A DNA stretch of 64,000 bases from Candidatus Cloacimonetes bacterium HGW-Cloacimonetes-3 (GTDB taxonomy: Bacteria > Cloacimonadota > Cloacimonadia > Cloacimonadales > Cloacimonadaceae), in the NCBI GenBank assembly GCA_002840645.1, contig PHBO01000004.1:62001-126000 (forward strand), written 5' to 3'. The notes under the pieces were generated by a model. The model saw nothing but the letters and a program-made list of their open reading frames with translations, was not told the DNA's origin and searched no databases. Shown in pieces: positions 51,777 through 61,053 of the stretch. Positions within the stretch are counted from its first letter, which is position 1, and every line of letters starts with the position of its first letter. The translations under genes and the position numbers were made by a program.

Positions 51777-51846
51777 GCCCTTATGTTTGCATTCTTTGTC
51801 ACTATGCTTATCTTCTTGAGTAAAGAGACAATTAGGAGATATTAAA

Positions 51847-52347
51847 ATGGCTAAGCTAAAACTACACGGCAACCCCATAAATACTAACGGTAGTCTGCCC
51901 CGCATTGGGAGCAAGGCAAAAGAATTCATCCTTACCGATAACAAGCTACAGGATCATACATTAGCAGATTTCCAAGGCAAGAAGATACTGCTGAACATAT
52001 ATCCTTCCATAGATACGGGTGTGTGCGCCATGAGCGTGCGCAAATTCAATTCCGAAGCCGCCAAGACACCCCGGACAGTGGTTCTGGGGATATCCCGAGA
52101 CCTCCCCTTCGCTCTGGGCAGGTTCTGTGCAGCTGAAGGGATAGACAAGCTATTCACTCTTTCCGAGCTTAGAAGTCATGATTTTGGCAAGGCTTACGGA
52201 CTGGAGATTGTGGATGGTCCCATGGCGGGTTTGCTTGCCAGAGCGGTTGTGATTATCAATGAAGAAGGCAAGGTAATCTATCGGGAATTGGTGGAGGATA
52301 TTGTTCAAGAGCCGGACTACAAAGCCGCATTAAAAGCACTTAAATAA
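51847..52347 (+). CDS. tpx: thiol peroxidase (atypical 2-Cys peroxiredoxin)
   Basis: A 166-residue peroxiredoxin that reduces hydroperoxides with thioredoxin. The peroxidatic Cys60 is in NIYPSIDTGVCAMSVRKFN and the resolving Cys94 is in SRDLPFALGRFCAAEGI, the normal Tpx pair. The C-terminal ARAVVIINEEGKVIYREL strand is also typical. AGGAG lies 7 bases before the ATG. It is a single-gene unit after a terminator, and gives oxidative-stress protection to an otherwise anaerobic-looking organism. Confidence 0.96.
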   Translation: MAKLKLHGNPINTNGSLPRIGSKAKEFILTDNKLQDHTLADFQGKKILLNIYPSIDTGVCAMSVRKFNSEAAKTPRTVVLGISRDLPFALGRFCAAEGIDKLFTLSELRSHDFGKAYGLEIVDGPMAGLLARAVVIINEEGKVIYRELVEDIVQEPDYKAALKALK

Positions 52348-52655
52348 GGTTATCATAGGTTCATTTTCATTCTTAGCTGCTAACATAGCTTCTTAACAAG
52401 AAGAGTTGTTCATATGCACTATATCTTTGCATAGCAAACTCTGTATTCTACCTTGCTTGCAGCTCATAACCTTCCCATAACCCTCCCGTATCGGATATGG
52501 GAGGGTTACGGGAAGTATACGGCTATATATCAGGCTAAATCCATGTCGGAAGTAAGGGGCAATATCAGAATCGAACTGCATGGCAGGATGCATAATCCCA
52601 GAGGGAGCACAGATAATGCCAAGCCACTCGATATGAAAGAGAGCTTTATACTTTG
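52348..52655. other. convergent intergenic region with family B repeat
   Basis: Between tpx and the metallopeptidase gene I see no supported gene. The family B palindrome (52451-52515) lies in the middle. Right of it a 60-codon open frame is present but lacks a start with a ribosome-binding site and resembles no family. Confidence 0.55.
52451..52515. repeat. palindromic repeat family B, copy 2
   Basis: The same lead-in as copy 1 (CCTTGCTTGCAGCT) is followed by CTTCCCATAACCCTCCCGTA. The pairing arm contains GGGAGGGTTACGGGAAG with two G-T pairs. It lies between the convergent tpx and metallopeptidase genes and could act as a bidirectional terminator. Confidence 0.8.
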
Positions 52656-55403
52656 TTAGTAACCAATTCCCAACATTAAGTCTATAAAAGATTTACCTTC
52701 TCTGTCGTATCCAGCTCTCACTCCGATATTCATCATTCCCTGGAAGGCAGCACCTATTTCGGCGATCAGTTCTACTCCATAAGAGTAATGAGCAGCGGCT
52801 TCGGTGTTGTAACGAGGCAGTGCGGCATCAAAGAACAGCCCGCCGGATATATCTTCCAGGTATATTTGCGGACTCCAGTTACCTTCTCTCACCTTATACA
52901 GGGGGTGGTAAAGGGTGTTACGGATGGTAATACCCTGGTTGGCGGGCAGTTCGTCCGCATAGCCGCGCAGGGGATAAAATACTTCGTCCGTTTCGGCATC
53001 GGGATCGTAAGCTATATTAACGGTGCTATTTAGCTCGGAGTGAGTTGTGGCTTGTTGCCGGAAACTAAGCTGTCCTTGCCAGCCCAGGCGATTGCGGTTG
53101 GAAGACAAATTCTCTTTATCCTCCCAAACCAGTGAATTGTAAAGCCCCAGTCTGCCGCCTGCCCATGATAGGCTGTTATTGATGTAAGGGCTTACAATCC
53201 GTCGTTCGTAAGCATCTCTGGCAATATAGCGGATTCCACCAACTATGGAATTCAAACCAAAATTCGCCCGCTGATAAAGGGTGGCGTATTGATTCAGGGT
53301 CAGGCTGCCGCCATCTATATTGGACACTTCTATCTGCTGATGTAAAGGGCGGAAGAAGCTGTTTTGCAGGGCAAATTCCACATTTGTCTTGCTTCGGTAG
53401 GTGTCATAATAGCCCGTCAACTGCCACTGAGGGAAGTCCCCCACCACATCGTTACCAACTAATATCGCACCAATAGACAAGCTGTCGGTAGTACCTTCAA
53501 GGATGGGCAGATGCAGCATGCGTGGCATCAGCAGGTGCAATACGTTATCCATATAGGTGCCTTGCTTGATGTTATAGGTATCGATGGCTTCATTCCAGGT
53601 GGCTGGAACAGGCGAGCCGTCGCTTTTTGTCGCCAAAGAAGAAGCTGCGGGTTTGGTAGCCGCTCCGCTGTATGCAATACGCTGGAAGGGGGGATTATCG
53701 TAGGCTTTTTGGGGGATAGAGTATGGCTTCAGGATCAGTGTATCTGTATAAATATCCAGTCCATCGCCATTAACGGAAATAAAGTAATCCTTCCCTTGTG
53801 GAGTTTGCACGGGAGTGCGGATATCAGATATGCCGCCAAATCGGCTGCATGCGCCGGTGGTAAGGTTATACTGATAACTGCCAGTGCTGCCGTCGTAAAC
53901 CGCCGCAAAACTGATGATCTCACCGCTGACGGCTGTCATAACCTCCCAGCTGGGAGTGTCTATGATGGGTACAAGCTTTTTGGCTGCGATATCCAGTTCG
54001 AATATACTGCTGTTCTTCCAGTAGTCCTTGGCATTCACGAAGATGCGCTCACCATCCACAAAGATGCCATGGATAAGCTTGGTGGTGCTGAACTGCTCAG
54101 TTGTCACACCTGTGGTGGGATCGAACCTCTTTATAATTGAGCTTTGGTAATCGGGCATGTCCTCTGCCAGCAGCAAACTGCCGTCCGGCAAGGGAGAAAA
54201 AGCTCGAATCAACCCTTTGCACAGCACCTTGCGGTTACTGCCATACAAATCTGCACTCAGGATTTCGGTTACAAAGCCATAGCCATCGTTTTCTGCGTTG
54301 GCAAAGCCGCGTTGAACCTGATTGCGCGAGTAGTATATCTTATCATTGGCAATTTGAAATCCTGCAGGAAACTCTGTACTTTGTTGGATGATAAAGCGTG
54401 ATTTGTTGGTGGTGGGATCCAGCCGGACAATACCATTATGGTAAATGCTGGCTCCGGGTCCCGTTTTATCTGCCTTGCTCGCTATGTAAAAAAGCATGTC
54501 ATTATGGCTTTTAAGCTCGCTTTTATTCCAGCCGGAGTAAGTGCTGCGCTGTTGCGGCATTTGATAAGGCTTGGCTTTCTCGCTATTCTGCCAATCCTGC
54601 CACAGAACTTCCAGGGGTTTGCCATATGTTCGGGCAAAAGCACCGTTCAGAGACAGGGACGGCATCGCCGCATTAGTGTAAGATTCCACGCGGGAAGAGT
54701 TATCATGGTATAAAGTGGCAAACTTGTCTTCGCCATAAGTGCGGGCAAGATAGCTGTGAAAGCTGCCTCCAAACACATAGTAATGGGCGAGGGGGGTATC
54801 GGAACTGTAATATGCTGCCTTGGTTAGAGATGGCAGCCTGTTCTCTTTTGCCAATGCAGAGATTATTGATGTGTAATAACCGCCATTTAGCCTGCCTGAC
54901 GTGGGAGAAAGCTGGCTTTCGCCATATACCGTGATACCTTCTGTCATCCACATGGGCTGATGGAGCTGAACATACAGAAGATTGCCGAATATCTGCCGCA
55001 TAAGCTGGGGAACACCGCTGTCGTTGGTCATTTGCAGCATGTGAATATACTCGTGCGGAGCAACCATCTGCGTCCAATCGTCACAAACGGATAGCTCGTC
55101 ACTTGTAGGAGGGTAACGGAACAATGCAATTTGGTTTCCAACAGGATTGGCATACCCGTTTACCAGATTGCCGATGTCTTCCAGCTTAACTGCTGTGCGG
55201 GGGTGAGTGTTACCTGTAAGTTTCTCCACGTATGGACGGTAGTACTCCATGGTCTGCATAGCTGCCATGGCTTCGCTTTCCATTCCGGGCTGATAGAATA
55301 TCTTAAAATTACGGTTGGATAGTGTATTCCAGTTCGTCCAGGCACATAAGCCTATAGGAATTATGCAGAATAGGATAATGGAGATTATCGCGGGATGCTT
55401 CAT
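52656..55403 (-). CDS. secreted zinc-metallopeptidase with beta-propeller and C-terminal outer-membrane barrel
   Basis: A 915-residue exported protein. After a signal peptide (residues 1-20), the first 280 residues hold a gluzincin-type site: HEYIH at 117-121 (HExxH) and MWMTEGITVYGE, with Glu155 as the likely third zinc ligand. The Peptidase-MA fold is likely. Residues of about 290-640 form TolB/WD40-type propeller blades (SGWNKSELKSHNDMLFYIAS, LRAFSPLPDGSLLLAEDMPD). About 660-915 is aromatic-rich with barrel-like strands and ends at MLGIGY. The ATG at 55403 has GAGAGG upstream. It may cleave or display proteins at the cell surface. Its substrates are unknown. Confidence 0.85.
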   Translation of the reverse strand: MKHPAIISIILFCIIPIGLCAWTNWNTLSNRNFKIFYQPGMESEAMAAMQTMEYYRPYVEKLTGNTHPRTAVKLEDIGNLVNGYANPVGNQIALFRYPPTSDELSVCDDWTQMVAPHEYIHMLQMTNDSGVPQLMRQIFGNLLYVQLHQPMWMTEGITVYGESQLSPTSGRLNGGYYTSIISALAKENRLPSLTKAAYYSSDTPLAHYYVFGGSFHSYLARTYGEDKFATLYHDNSSRVESYTNAAMPSLSLNGAFARTYGKPLEVLWQDWQNSEKAKPYQMPQQRSTYSGWNKSELKSHNDMLFYIASKADKTGPGASIYHNGIVRLDPTTNKSRFIIQQSTEFPAGFQIANDKIYYSRNQVQRGFANAENDGYGFVTEILSADLYGSNRKVLCKGLIRAFSPLPDGSLLLAEDMPDYQSSIIKRFDPTTGVTTEQFSTTKLIHGIFVDGERIFVNAKDYWKNSSIFELDIAAKKLVPIIDTPSWEVMTAVSGEIISFAAVYDGSTGSYQYNLTTGACSRFGGISDIRTPVQTPQGKDYFISVNGDGLDIYTDTLILKPYSIPQKAYDNPPFQRIAYSGAATKPAASSLATKSDGSPVPATWNEAIDTYNIKQGTYMDNVLHLLMPRMLHLPILEGTTDSLSIGAILVGNDVVGDFPQWQLTGYYDTYRSKTNVEFALQNSFFRPLHQQIEVSNIDGGSLTLNQYATLYQRANFGLNSIVGGIRYIARDAYERRIVSPYINNSLSWAGGRLGLYNSLVWEDKENLSSNRNRLGWQGQLSFRQQATTHSELNSTVNIAYDPDAETDEVFYPLRGYADELPANQGITIRNTLYHPLYKVREGNWSPQIYLEDISGGLFFDAALPRYNTEAAAHYSYGVELIAEIGAAFQGMMNIGVRAGYDREGKSFIDLMLGIGY

Positions 55404-55445
55404 GATGTTACCTCTCAAAGTGCTGGGTTCAGGCAGATGCTTATA

Positions 55446-56339
55446 CTACGAAGGATGGTTGGAATCTAATTCTTCGTTGCGGATTCTTTCCTGCAACAAA
55501 CGCAGGATGGGGTTGAAGCGGGTGATGTACTTCTTTGCCAGATTCAGGCTGGCTTTTGCGCCGGAAGTATCGCCTTTATGTAGCTGAAGCCGGATCAGTT
55601 CTTCATATATCCCGCTGATATATGGGTTAATTTCACGGGCGCGAAACAGCAAAGCAATGGCTTTATCATTCAGTCCTATCTTACTGGCTGCAACGGCAAA
55701 GCTGGTTAGGTGATCAGGACTGTTTATAGGGCTGAGAACTTCATATTCTGCAAAGCAGTGGTAGGCTTTTAGCCAGATGCCTTTTTTACTGTGCACCACG
55801 GCAGATAGCAGCAAGAGCTGACGGTGCCTGCCAAATCTCTTTTCGGCTATGGAGATTACTTTATACGCTTCGTCATAGTTCTGAATGCGCAGGTATTGCT
55901 CTATCAGCAGGAAATAGATGAAGGGGTTATCTGTTAGTACTTTCAGGATTTGATGGATCACGGTGATGCTTTCCTTGTAGGAGCCAAGAAATGCTAAGCC
56001 CAGTGCTTTGTTGTAAAGCACTTCGGGAGGAGGATCATCTATCTGGTTAAAGTACGTTATGGCAATCTGGTATTCGCCGGTAGCAAAATAGCAATTGCCG
56101 ATTAAATACAGCAATTGCTTATCTTTGGGGCGAAGCGAAATGGCTTCCTGATAAAAGGTTAAAGCTTTCTCGAAGAGCTGCCTCTCCAGAAAGATATTCC
56201 CCAGATTCATCAATATTTGCATGTTCTTGGGATGCTCTTGCTTTGCCTGTTCCAGAATGTGCACCGCATGTATCCAATTGGTTTTCACCAAGGAATTAGC
56301 TCTAAGCAGCAGGTTATTTAGCTCTGTTTGATTCATCAC
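55446..56339 (-). CDS. TPR-repeat protein
   Basis: A 297-residue cytoplasmic protein made of tetratricopeptide repeats, for example MQILMNLGNIFLERQLFEKA and LLYLIGNCYFATGEYQIAIT, with the 34-residue W/L-G-Y-A-F-P pattern. There is no signal peptide. It overlaps the tricorn-like protease gene upstream by ATGA and lies 42 bases before the metallopeptidase gene, so all three may be one unit. TPR proteins are scaffolds; the partner is not determined. The last 15 residues are charged and polar. Confidence 0.85.
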   Translation of the reverse strand: MMNQTELNNLLLRANSLVKTNWIHAVHILEQAKQEHPKNMQILMNLGNIFLERQLFEKALTFYQEAISLRPKDKQLLYLIGNCYFATGEYQIAITYFNQIDDPPPEVLYNKALGLAFLGSYKESITVIHQILKVLTDNPFIYFLLIEQYLRIQNYDEAYKVISIAEKRFGRHRQLLLLSAVVHSKKGIWLKAYHCFAEYEVLSPINSPDHLTSFAVAASKIGLNDKAIALLFRAREINPYISGIYEELIRLQLHKGDTSGAKASLNLAKKYITRFNPILRLLQERIRNEELDSNHPS

Positions 56340-59300
56340 TTCAGCTCTTTCAACAGCTCCCGAACTGCGCGCTCTAACTGGGGATCGCGTTCTGCAATCA
56401 CGTCTTCCGGCAGGTTTTCCACAATAATGTCCGGCATTGCTCCTGTCCCTTCCATATTGGTGCCATCCAGCTTATACCAGCCCGAACCGGGCATCCGCAT
56501 GGAGGATCCATCCAGCAAATCATATTGCCAGGTTCCGATCACTGCACCGCTGGAGGGCATACCCACAACTTTACCGAGCTTAAGCTCCTGATACACTGTG
56601 GGGAATATCTCGCCATCACTAAAGGAATCCTGGTTCACCAGAACAATAGTAGGTTTGTCCCAGGCACGGCGAGGCTCAGCTCTTTGCACCCGGCTGAGGT
56701 TGCGGCTGGTGGAATAGGCATATCGCTTCTTTTGCAGCAGGGAGATAATCTGATCGTGGATGTGCCCGCCATAATTACCACGCACATCTATCACCAAAGC
56801 ATCTTTATCGAAGTTATCTCTGAACAGCTCGGAATAGAACTTGTTCCAGTCCTCGCCACCCATTGCCTGAATGTGGATATAGCCAAGCTTTCCGTTGCTA
56901 AGTTTATCCACCAAAGCCTTGCTCCGCTCGATATTGTTAGAGTACCACATCGCCCGCGCCTGAGAGAAACTAAGCCCGGTAATCACAGCCTCAACGGGTA
57001 CTTCATTCTGCACCAAGCTAAGCTTAATCTTCTTTCCAATCTTTCCTGCAAGCAGGGAATCTATGGGTGAATGAGTAGTGATCTTTATTCCATCGATGTG
57101 AGTAATCAGCTCTCCACCCTTCAGTTTGTATATCGTTGCCAGGCGAGAGGTTGGGTACACTCTTCCGAGTTTAATGCCTTCTGCCACAATGTCTTGGTAA
57201 TCGATCTCGGCACCAAGATAGGCACTGGGGTTATAGTATCTTCTATCATCCTGACGAGGGTAGAAGCCTGTGTGCGAGGCATTCACATCGCCGATCATCT
57301 CATCCATGATTGTGGCTATATCGTTGATAGAGCGTGCTTTTTCCACATAGGGACGGTAGAGCTCATATTGCTTTTTCCAGTTCTTGCCGTGCATATCGGG
57401 ATCGTAGAAATTCTCTCCAAACGCACCCCATGCTTGCTCAAACACTCTGCGGTTCAGCGTGGCTTTGTCATATTGGTATTCAAGCTCCACCCCAATTTCT
57501 TTGCGGGCAGAGTTGGCAAGATTATAGGATTTCAGTTTAGAGCCGTCCAGGTAGTATATGGCACTCCCCACGGTAAAGTAATTGCTGGCATCCTTACCAA
57601 AGCTGAATTCCTCTTTTGTGTTCTTGCCGTATATATTGGCTTTCTTCAAGTAGCTGTTTTTATCATCTGCTGTGGTGTGCTCAATGTAGTAGAAAGTGCT
57701 GTCATCTATCGCTGATAACACCGAGACATAACCTTCCGGAAATTGGATTAAGGGGTAATACCTTTTGTCCAAACCTTCCCACACAATATCAAGCTTAATG
57801 GGTTCCGGCTCTGTTGCTTCAGGTTTCACTTCTTCTTTGGTTTCTTCCTCGCCTTCCACAATATCTGTCGACAATTCTTCTCCGCTTTCTTCCGGCTTCA
57901 CTTTGGCGGTATCTTTCACAGTAGGCTCGGGAGCGAATATCTCTTTCCAATTGTCTTTATCCAGTTCAAATTCATCTCTGGGAACCAAATCCAGACGGTA
58001 GATTGCTCTGCCGCGGCTAAGGAGAATGGACTTGTTATCAGGCGTCCAGATCAGGGAACTCATCCAGGAATCATCTGCGATCAACTTGCGGTTTTCCCCG
58101 GTTTCCACATCGTATAAATAAAGCTCTCGGATGTAGCTGTCATCCCGGATAGTGCCATAAACGGCATGTGTTCCAGCTTTGTTAAAGGCAAAATTAGTGG
58201 ATACTGCCCAAGGGGTTATTATCGGGCGGATATTCACAAAACCGGAATCTGCAACGGCTATTTTCTTTCCCCGCTCATAATCGTTGTATAGTATTGCCCA
58301 TCTGCCTTTGCTGTCCTTGTAAAAATCTTCCACGCTTAGGCTGTCGGAACCAAACCAATCTACCTGTTGCACGGTAAACAGCGAATCTGCCGTTACAGTA
58401 AACAGTCTGTTCTTACCATCCACTAATCTGCTGATAATAAGCTTGCGCTTGTCCACAAACTGCATGGAATTAGCTGCAGAGTGGTCAAAGGTTATCTGTT
58501 TTGGCTCGCCGCCTTTTCGGGGCATCAGGAAGCTATCATATTTATAATTGAAGCTCACCAGCATCTCATCGGGAGATACGGCAAACAAATCAAACTCGTT
58601 CTTCATCTTGGAGCGGACAGTAGTGTCCTGCCAATCATCCGATGCCAGATCTATCTGTAGTTTATTTATTAGATTCCCTCCAATTCTGGTGGGGTCGTAA
58701 GTATAAAGCTCATCGAAAACTTCAAACACGATGCGGTCGCTACTGCGGGCAACACTGATATCGCGGGCACTGAACTGCTTCAGCTTGCTGAGGGTGAAGG
58801 GTTTTTTGAAGTTCAATTTTTCCACTCTGGTAAGCTGGAGCTGCTCTCCATCGGAAGCGCAATAAAATAGCGAATTGCTAAAGTGAGAGTAGCGGGGGTA
58901 AAGCTCGGATGTCTCTGTATTTGTTAGCTTTGTATATTTCTTAGTGCCGATATCCACCATCCACAATTCACCATTGGCGCTGCCACGATAGGCTTCGCGA
59001 TCAGAGTAACCACCCTGCTGATAGACAATGTTTTTGTTATCCGGAGATAGAGTTGCAAATCTATTGCCAATTTCGGCGATAAGCTCTGGACGGGTGCCAT
59101 CGATGGGGACTTTGTACAGAGACCAACCCCATTGCAGGCTGTGTTTTGTGCACAACAGATACTTGGAATCGCTGAACCAATCGGACACACCCATGTTTTC
59201 GCGGATTAGTACCTTTGCCTCTCCGCCCTCGGCAGGCATCAGATATATGTAGCTGCTTCCTTCGCGGTTCGAAGAAAAAGCAATCGTCTTGCCATCAGGA

Positions 59301-59515
59301 CTCCATTGCGGATTCCAGTTATCACTGGCGGTTTTGGTGATTCTACGCGGCACTCCACCTTTAAAAGGAACAATCCACAGGTCTGTGTCGTAAACAAAAC
59401 ACACTTGGGTTCCATCCGGCGATATTGCCGCATTATTCACAAACGCAGGCTCTACAGCCATCAATCCTGCAAGCCATAACAGGGCTAACAAGCTAATTAA
59501 AATGCTCTTTCTCAT
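56336..59515 (-). CDS. tricorn-like S41 serine protease
   Basis: A 1059-residue exported protease. After the signal peptide (residues 1-20) come two beta-propellers (about 25-330 and 340-530) with PDGT and SPDGK blades (WNPQWSPDGKTIAFSSNREG). A highly acidic insert follows (about 545-590), then a PDZ-like region (about 770-840) and the S41 core. The core has LVIDVRGNYGGHIHDQI, and the nucleophile Ser lies in NQDSFSDGEIFPTVYQ. GMPSSGAVIGT and the terminal GAMPDIIVENL complete the tricorn/CTP core. It probably degrades peptides in the periplasm or outside the cell. It is the first gene of the unit with the TPR protein. Confidence 0.92.
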   Translation of the reverse strand: MRKSILISLLALLWLAGLMAVEPAFVNNAAISPDGTQVCFVYDTDLWIVPFKGGVPRRITKTASDNWNPQWSPDGKTIAFSSNREGSSYIYLMPAEGGEAKVLIRENMGVSDWFSDSKYLLCTKHSLQWGWSLYKVPIDGTRPELIAEIGNRFATLSPDNKNIVYQQGGYSDREAYRGSANGELWMVDIGTKKYTKLTNTETSELYPRYSHFSNSLFYCASDGEQLQLTRVEKLNFKKPFTLSKLKQFSARDISVARSSDRIVFEVFDELYTYDPTRIGGNLINKLQIDLASDDWQDTTVRSKMKNEFDLFAVSPDEMLVSFNYKYDSFLMPRKGGEPKQITFDHSAANSMQFVDKRKLIISRLVDGKNRLFTVTADSLFTVQQVDWFGSDSLSVEDFYKDSKGRWAILYNDYERGKKIAVADSGFVNIRPIITPWAVSTNFAFNKAGTHAVYGTIRDDSYIRELYLYDVETGENRKLIADDSWMSSLIWTPDNKSILLSRGRAIYRLDLVPRDEFELDKDNWKEIFAPEPTVKDTAKVKPEESGEELSTDIVEGEEETKEEVKPEATEPEPIKLDIVWEGLDKRYYPLIQFPEGYVSVLSAIDDSTFYYIEHTTADDKNSYLKKANIYGKNTKEEFSFGKDASNYFTVGSAIYYLDGSKLKSYNLANSARKEIGVELEYQYDKATLNRRVFEQAWGAFGENFYDPDMHGKNWKKQYELYRPYVEKARSINDIATIMDEMIGDVNASHTGFYPRQDDRRYYNPSAYLGAEIDYQDIVAEGIKLGRVYPTSRLATIYKLKGGELITHIDGIKITTHSPIDSLLAGKIGKKIKLSLVQNEVPVEAVITGLSFSQARAMWYSNNIERSKALVDKLSNGKLGYIHIQAMGGEDWNKFYSELFRDNFDKDALVIDVRGNYGGHIHDQIISLLQKKRYAYSTSRNLSRVQRAEPRRAWDKPTIVLVNQDSFSDGEIFPTVYQELKLGKVVGMPSSGAVIGTWQYDLLDGSSMRMPGSGWYKLDGTNMEGTGAMPDIIVENLPEDVIAERDPQLERAVRELLKELK

Positions 59516-59602
59516 GTTCTATCTCCAATTATCATCTAAAATCTAACCTAATTTGTTTGCTGCACACACACATCTTCCCTGCTGCCCGAAGATAATCCGC
59601 CG

Positions 59603-59658
59603 GGGGTCTGACCATGATATCACCATGATAAGTCTCGGCGAGATCATGGTCAGATCCC
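59603..59658. repeat. long inverted repeat upstream of the tricorn-like gene
   Basis: GGGGTCTGACCATGAT (59603-59618) pairs with ATCATGGTCAGATCCC (59643-59658), 15 of 16 positions, around a 24-base loop. It lies between the FapA-like gene's stop side and the protease promoter region. It may act as a terminator or be a REP-like element. I find no second copy in the window. Confidence 0.6.
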
Positions 59659-59760
59659 GTTCGGCTCTGCTTCGATTAAGTAAGTAAGCATTAAGGGTAC
59701 AGCATGCAAGAAAAAAATACGCAGCAAGAAGCGTTCAATTATGACACAGTGATGCCAAAA

Positions 59761-61053
59761 TTATTCCTTTTCCAGAATTTCCAATCCCTGCTGCTGGTTT
59801 TTTATCTCGTAGGAGTGCTTCAGCACCCTGATAGAGACCGGAGGCATTACACTGCCGTGCACAATTATGCTCTTCCTGTCTTCACTTGGGCGATGCAGAA
59901 AAGTGTTTAGCTGTTCATCCAGTTGGGATTCACTTTGCTTTATCTTGATTTGCATCTCTGCTATGGCTTCCGCATTGGCATCGCTATCGTCTTTCAGATG
60001 AATCAGTTCGCGGGTCATTTGCATCAGCAGGGAACGATAAAAGGGGCTGATAGCTATCTCCAGTTCGGTGCTATTGCCATCAGGAGAACCGGCTTCCGCA
60101 ATGGAAATAGAGCCTCCCGCCTGGATGGTACCACCCTTAATACTGCTATCGTCGTGGCTTCCCAGAATATCACCATCGCAAGCAAGAGTGCAGTTTTCGA
60201 TACTGCCGGAAAAATTAAGCTGCTTAAGGCAGAGTATCAGGGAATCCTGCATACCCTTGCAGGACAGGTTGCCAAAAACTTTTACCCCTGGGGCGTTACA
60301 GGCGATAATCTCACCCTCAACATGCAAATCTTGGTTCACATACACAGTGGAAGAGTGCAAATCGCCCTTAATGTACAAATTGCCCCCACAAACAAGATTC
60401 ACGCAGGCTAAAGAACCCTGAATCACTATATCCAGAGGGCTACGTATTTGCGCATCGCCGGGGATATCCTCGCCGTTTATTACTAAGGTATCAAGTATGC
60501 AGATACGTCCTAATTCATCCAGATAAGGATATCCGGTTTTGTCCGCGATGAAATCACGATTGGCAGCAATGAAGCTGACATTTGTGCCGGAAAGGCTTTT
60601 TGCCTGTTCTTCGTCTATGGAACCGGGGTGGATAAGCTCGCCAAAGATATCGTAAATACTACCACCCTGCTCAAATAGATTGCTGGAATAATCCGCAACC
60701 ACCGCTCCGGCTTGAATGTAGCTAATCCGCTCTAAATCCATGAAGTTTATACCTGATGAAATATCTAAACGCAGATCAGGATTGAAGTGATAGCGAAGAG
60801 TGCATTCGCTTTCTTCCACATTACAAATAGCGATAGGGAAAGGAACATCGTATTCTTTTTCCAGAGAGTTCTCGCGGATGTGGCGGATAGCATCGTCAAA
60901 GCCGGTTTTTATCCCTGCTTCTTCAATCAGGGCAAGGATATCGGCTTCGTCTATCAGCTTACCGCTGCGTTTGATGGTCAGCCAGGCGGACATAGTGTCC
61001 TGCCGTAGCTCCAGCACAAGGTTGCCGGCTTTGTTGGTGATTACTTTATTCAT
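59761..61053 (-). CDS. FapA-like DUF342 protein
   Basis: A 430-residue protein with the DUF342 (FapA) arrangement: an N-terminal alpha/beta region (about 1-160), then a right-handed beta-helix-type polymer-forming domain (about 200-335), and a coiled-coil C-terminus (about 345-400). In the beta-helix the repeats read INGEDIPGDAQIRSPLDIVI, then LVCGGNLYIKGDLHSSTVYV and VEGEIIACNAPGVKVFGNLS. There is no signal peptide, so it is cytoplasmic. FapA-type proteins bind polar membranes or cytoskeleton-like structures; the function here is unknown. It overlaps the pgeF-like gene by 8 bases and lies last in the hslU unit. Confidence 0.87.
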   Translation of the reverse strand: MNKVITNKAGNLVLELRQDTMSAWLTIKRSGKLIDEADILALIEEAGIKTGFDDAIRHIRENSLEKEYDVPFPIAICNVEESECTLRYHFNPDLRLDISSGINFMDLERISYIQAGAVVADYSSNLFEQGGSIYDIFGELIHPGSIDEEQAKSLSGTNVSFIAANRDFIADKTGYPYLDELGRICILDTLVINGEDIPGDAQIRSPLDIVIQGSLACVNLVCGGNLYIKGDLHSSTVYVNQDLHVEGEIIACNAPGVKVFGNLSCKGMQDSLILCLKQLNFSGSIENCTLACDGDILGSHDDSSIKGGTIQAGGSISIAEAGSPDGNSTELEIAISPFYRSLLMQMTRELIHLKDDSDANAEAIAEMQIKIKQSESQLDEQLNTFLHRPSEDRKSIIVHGSVMPPVSIRVLKHSYEIKNQQQGLEILEKE

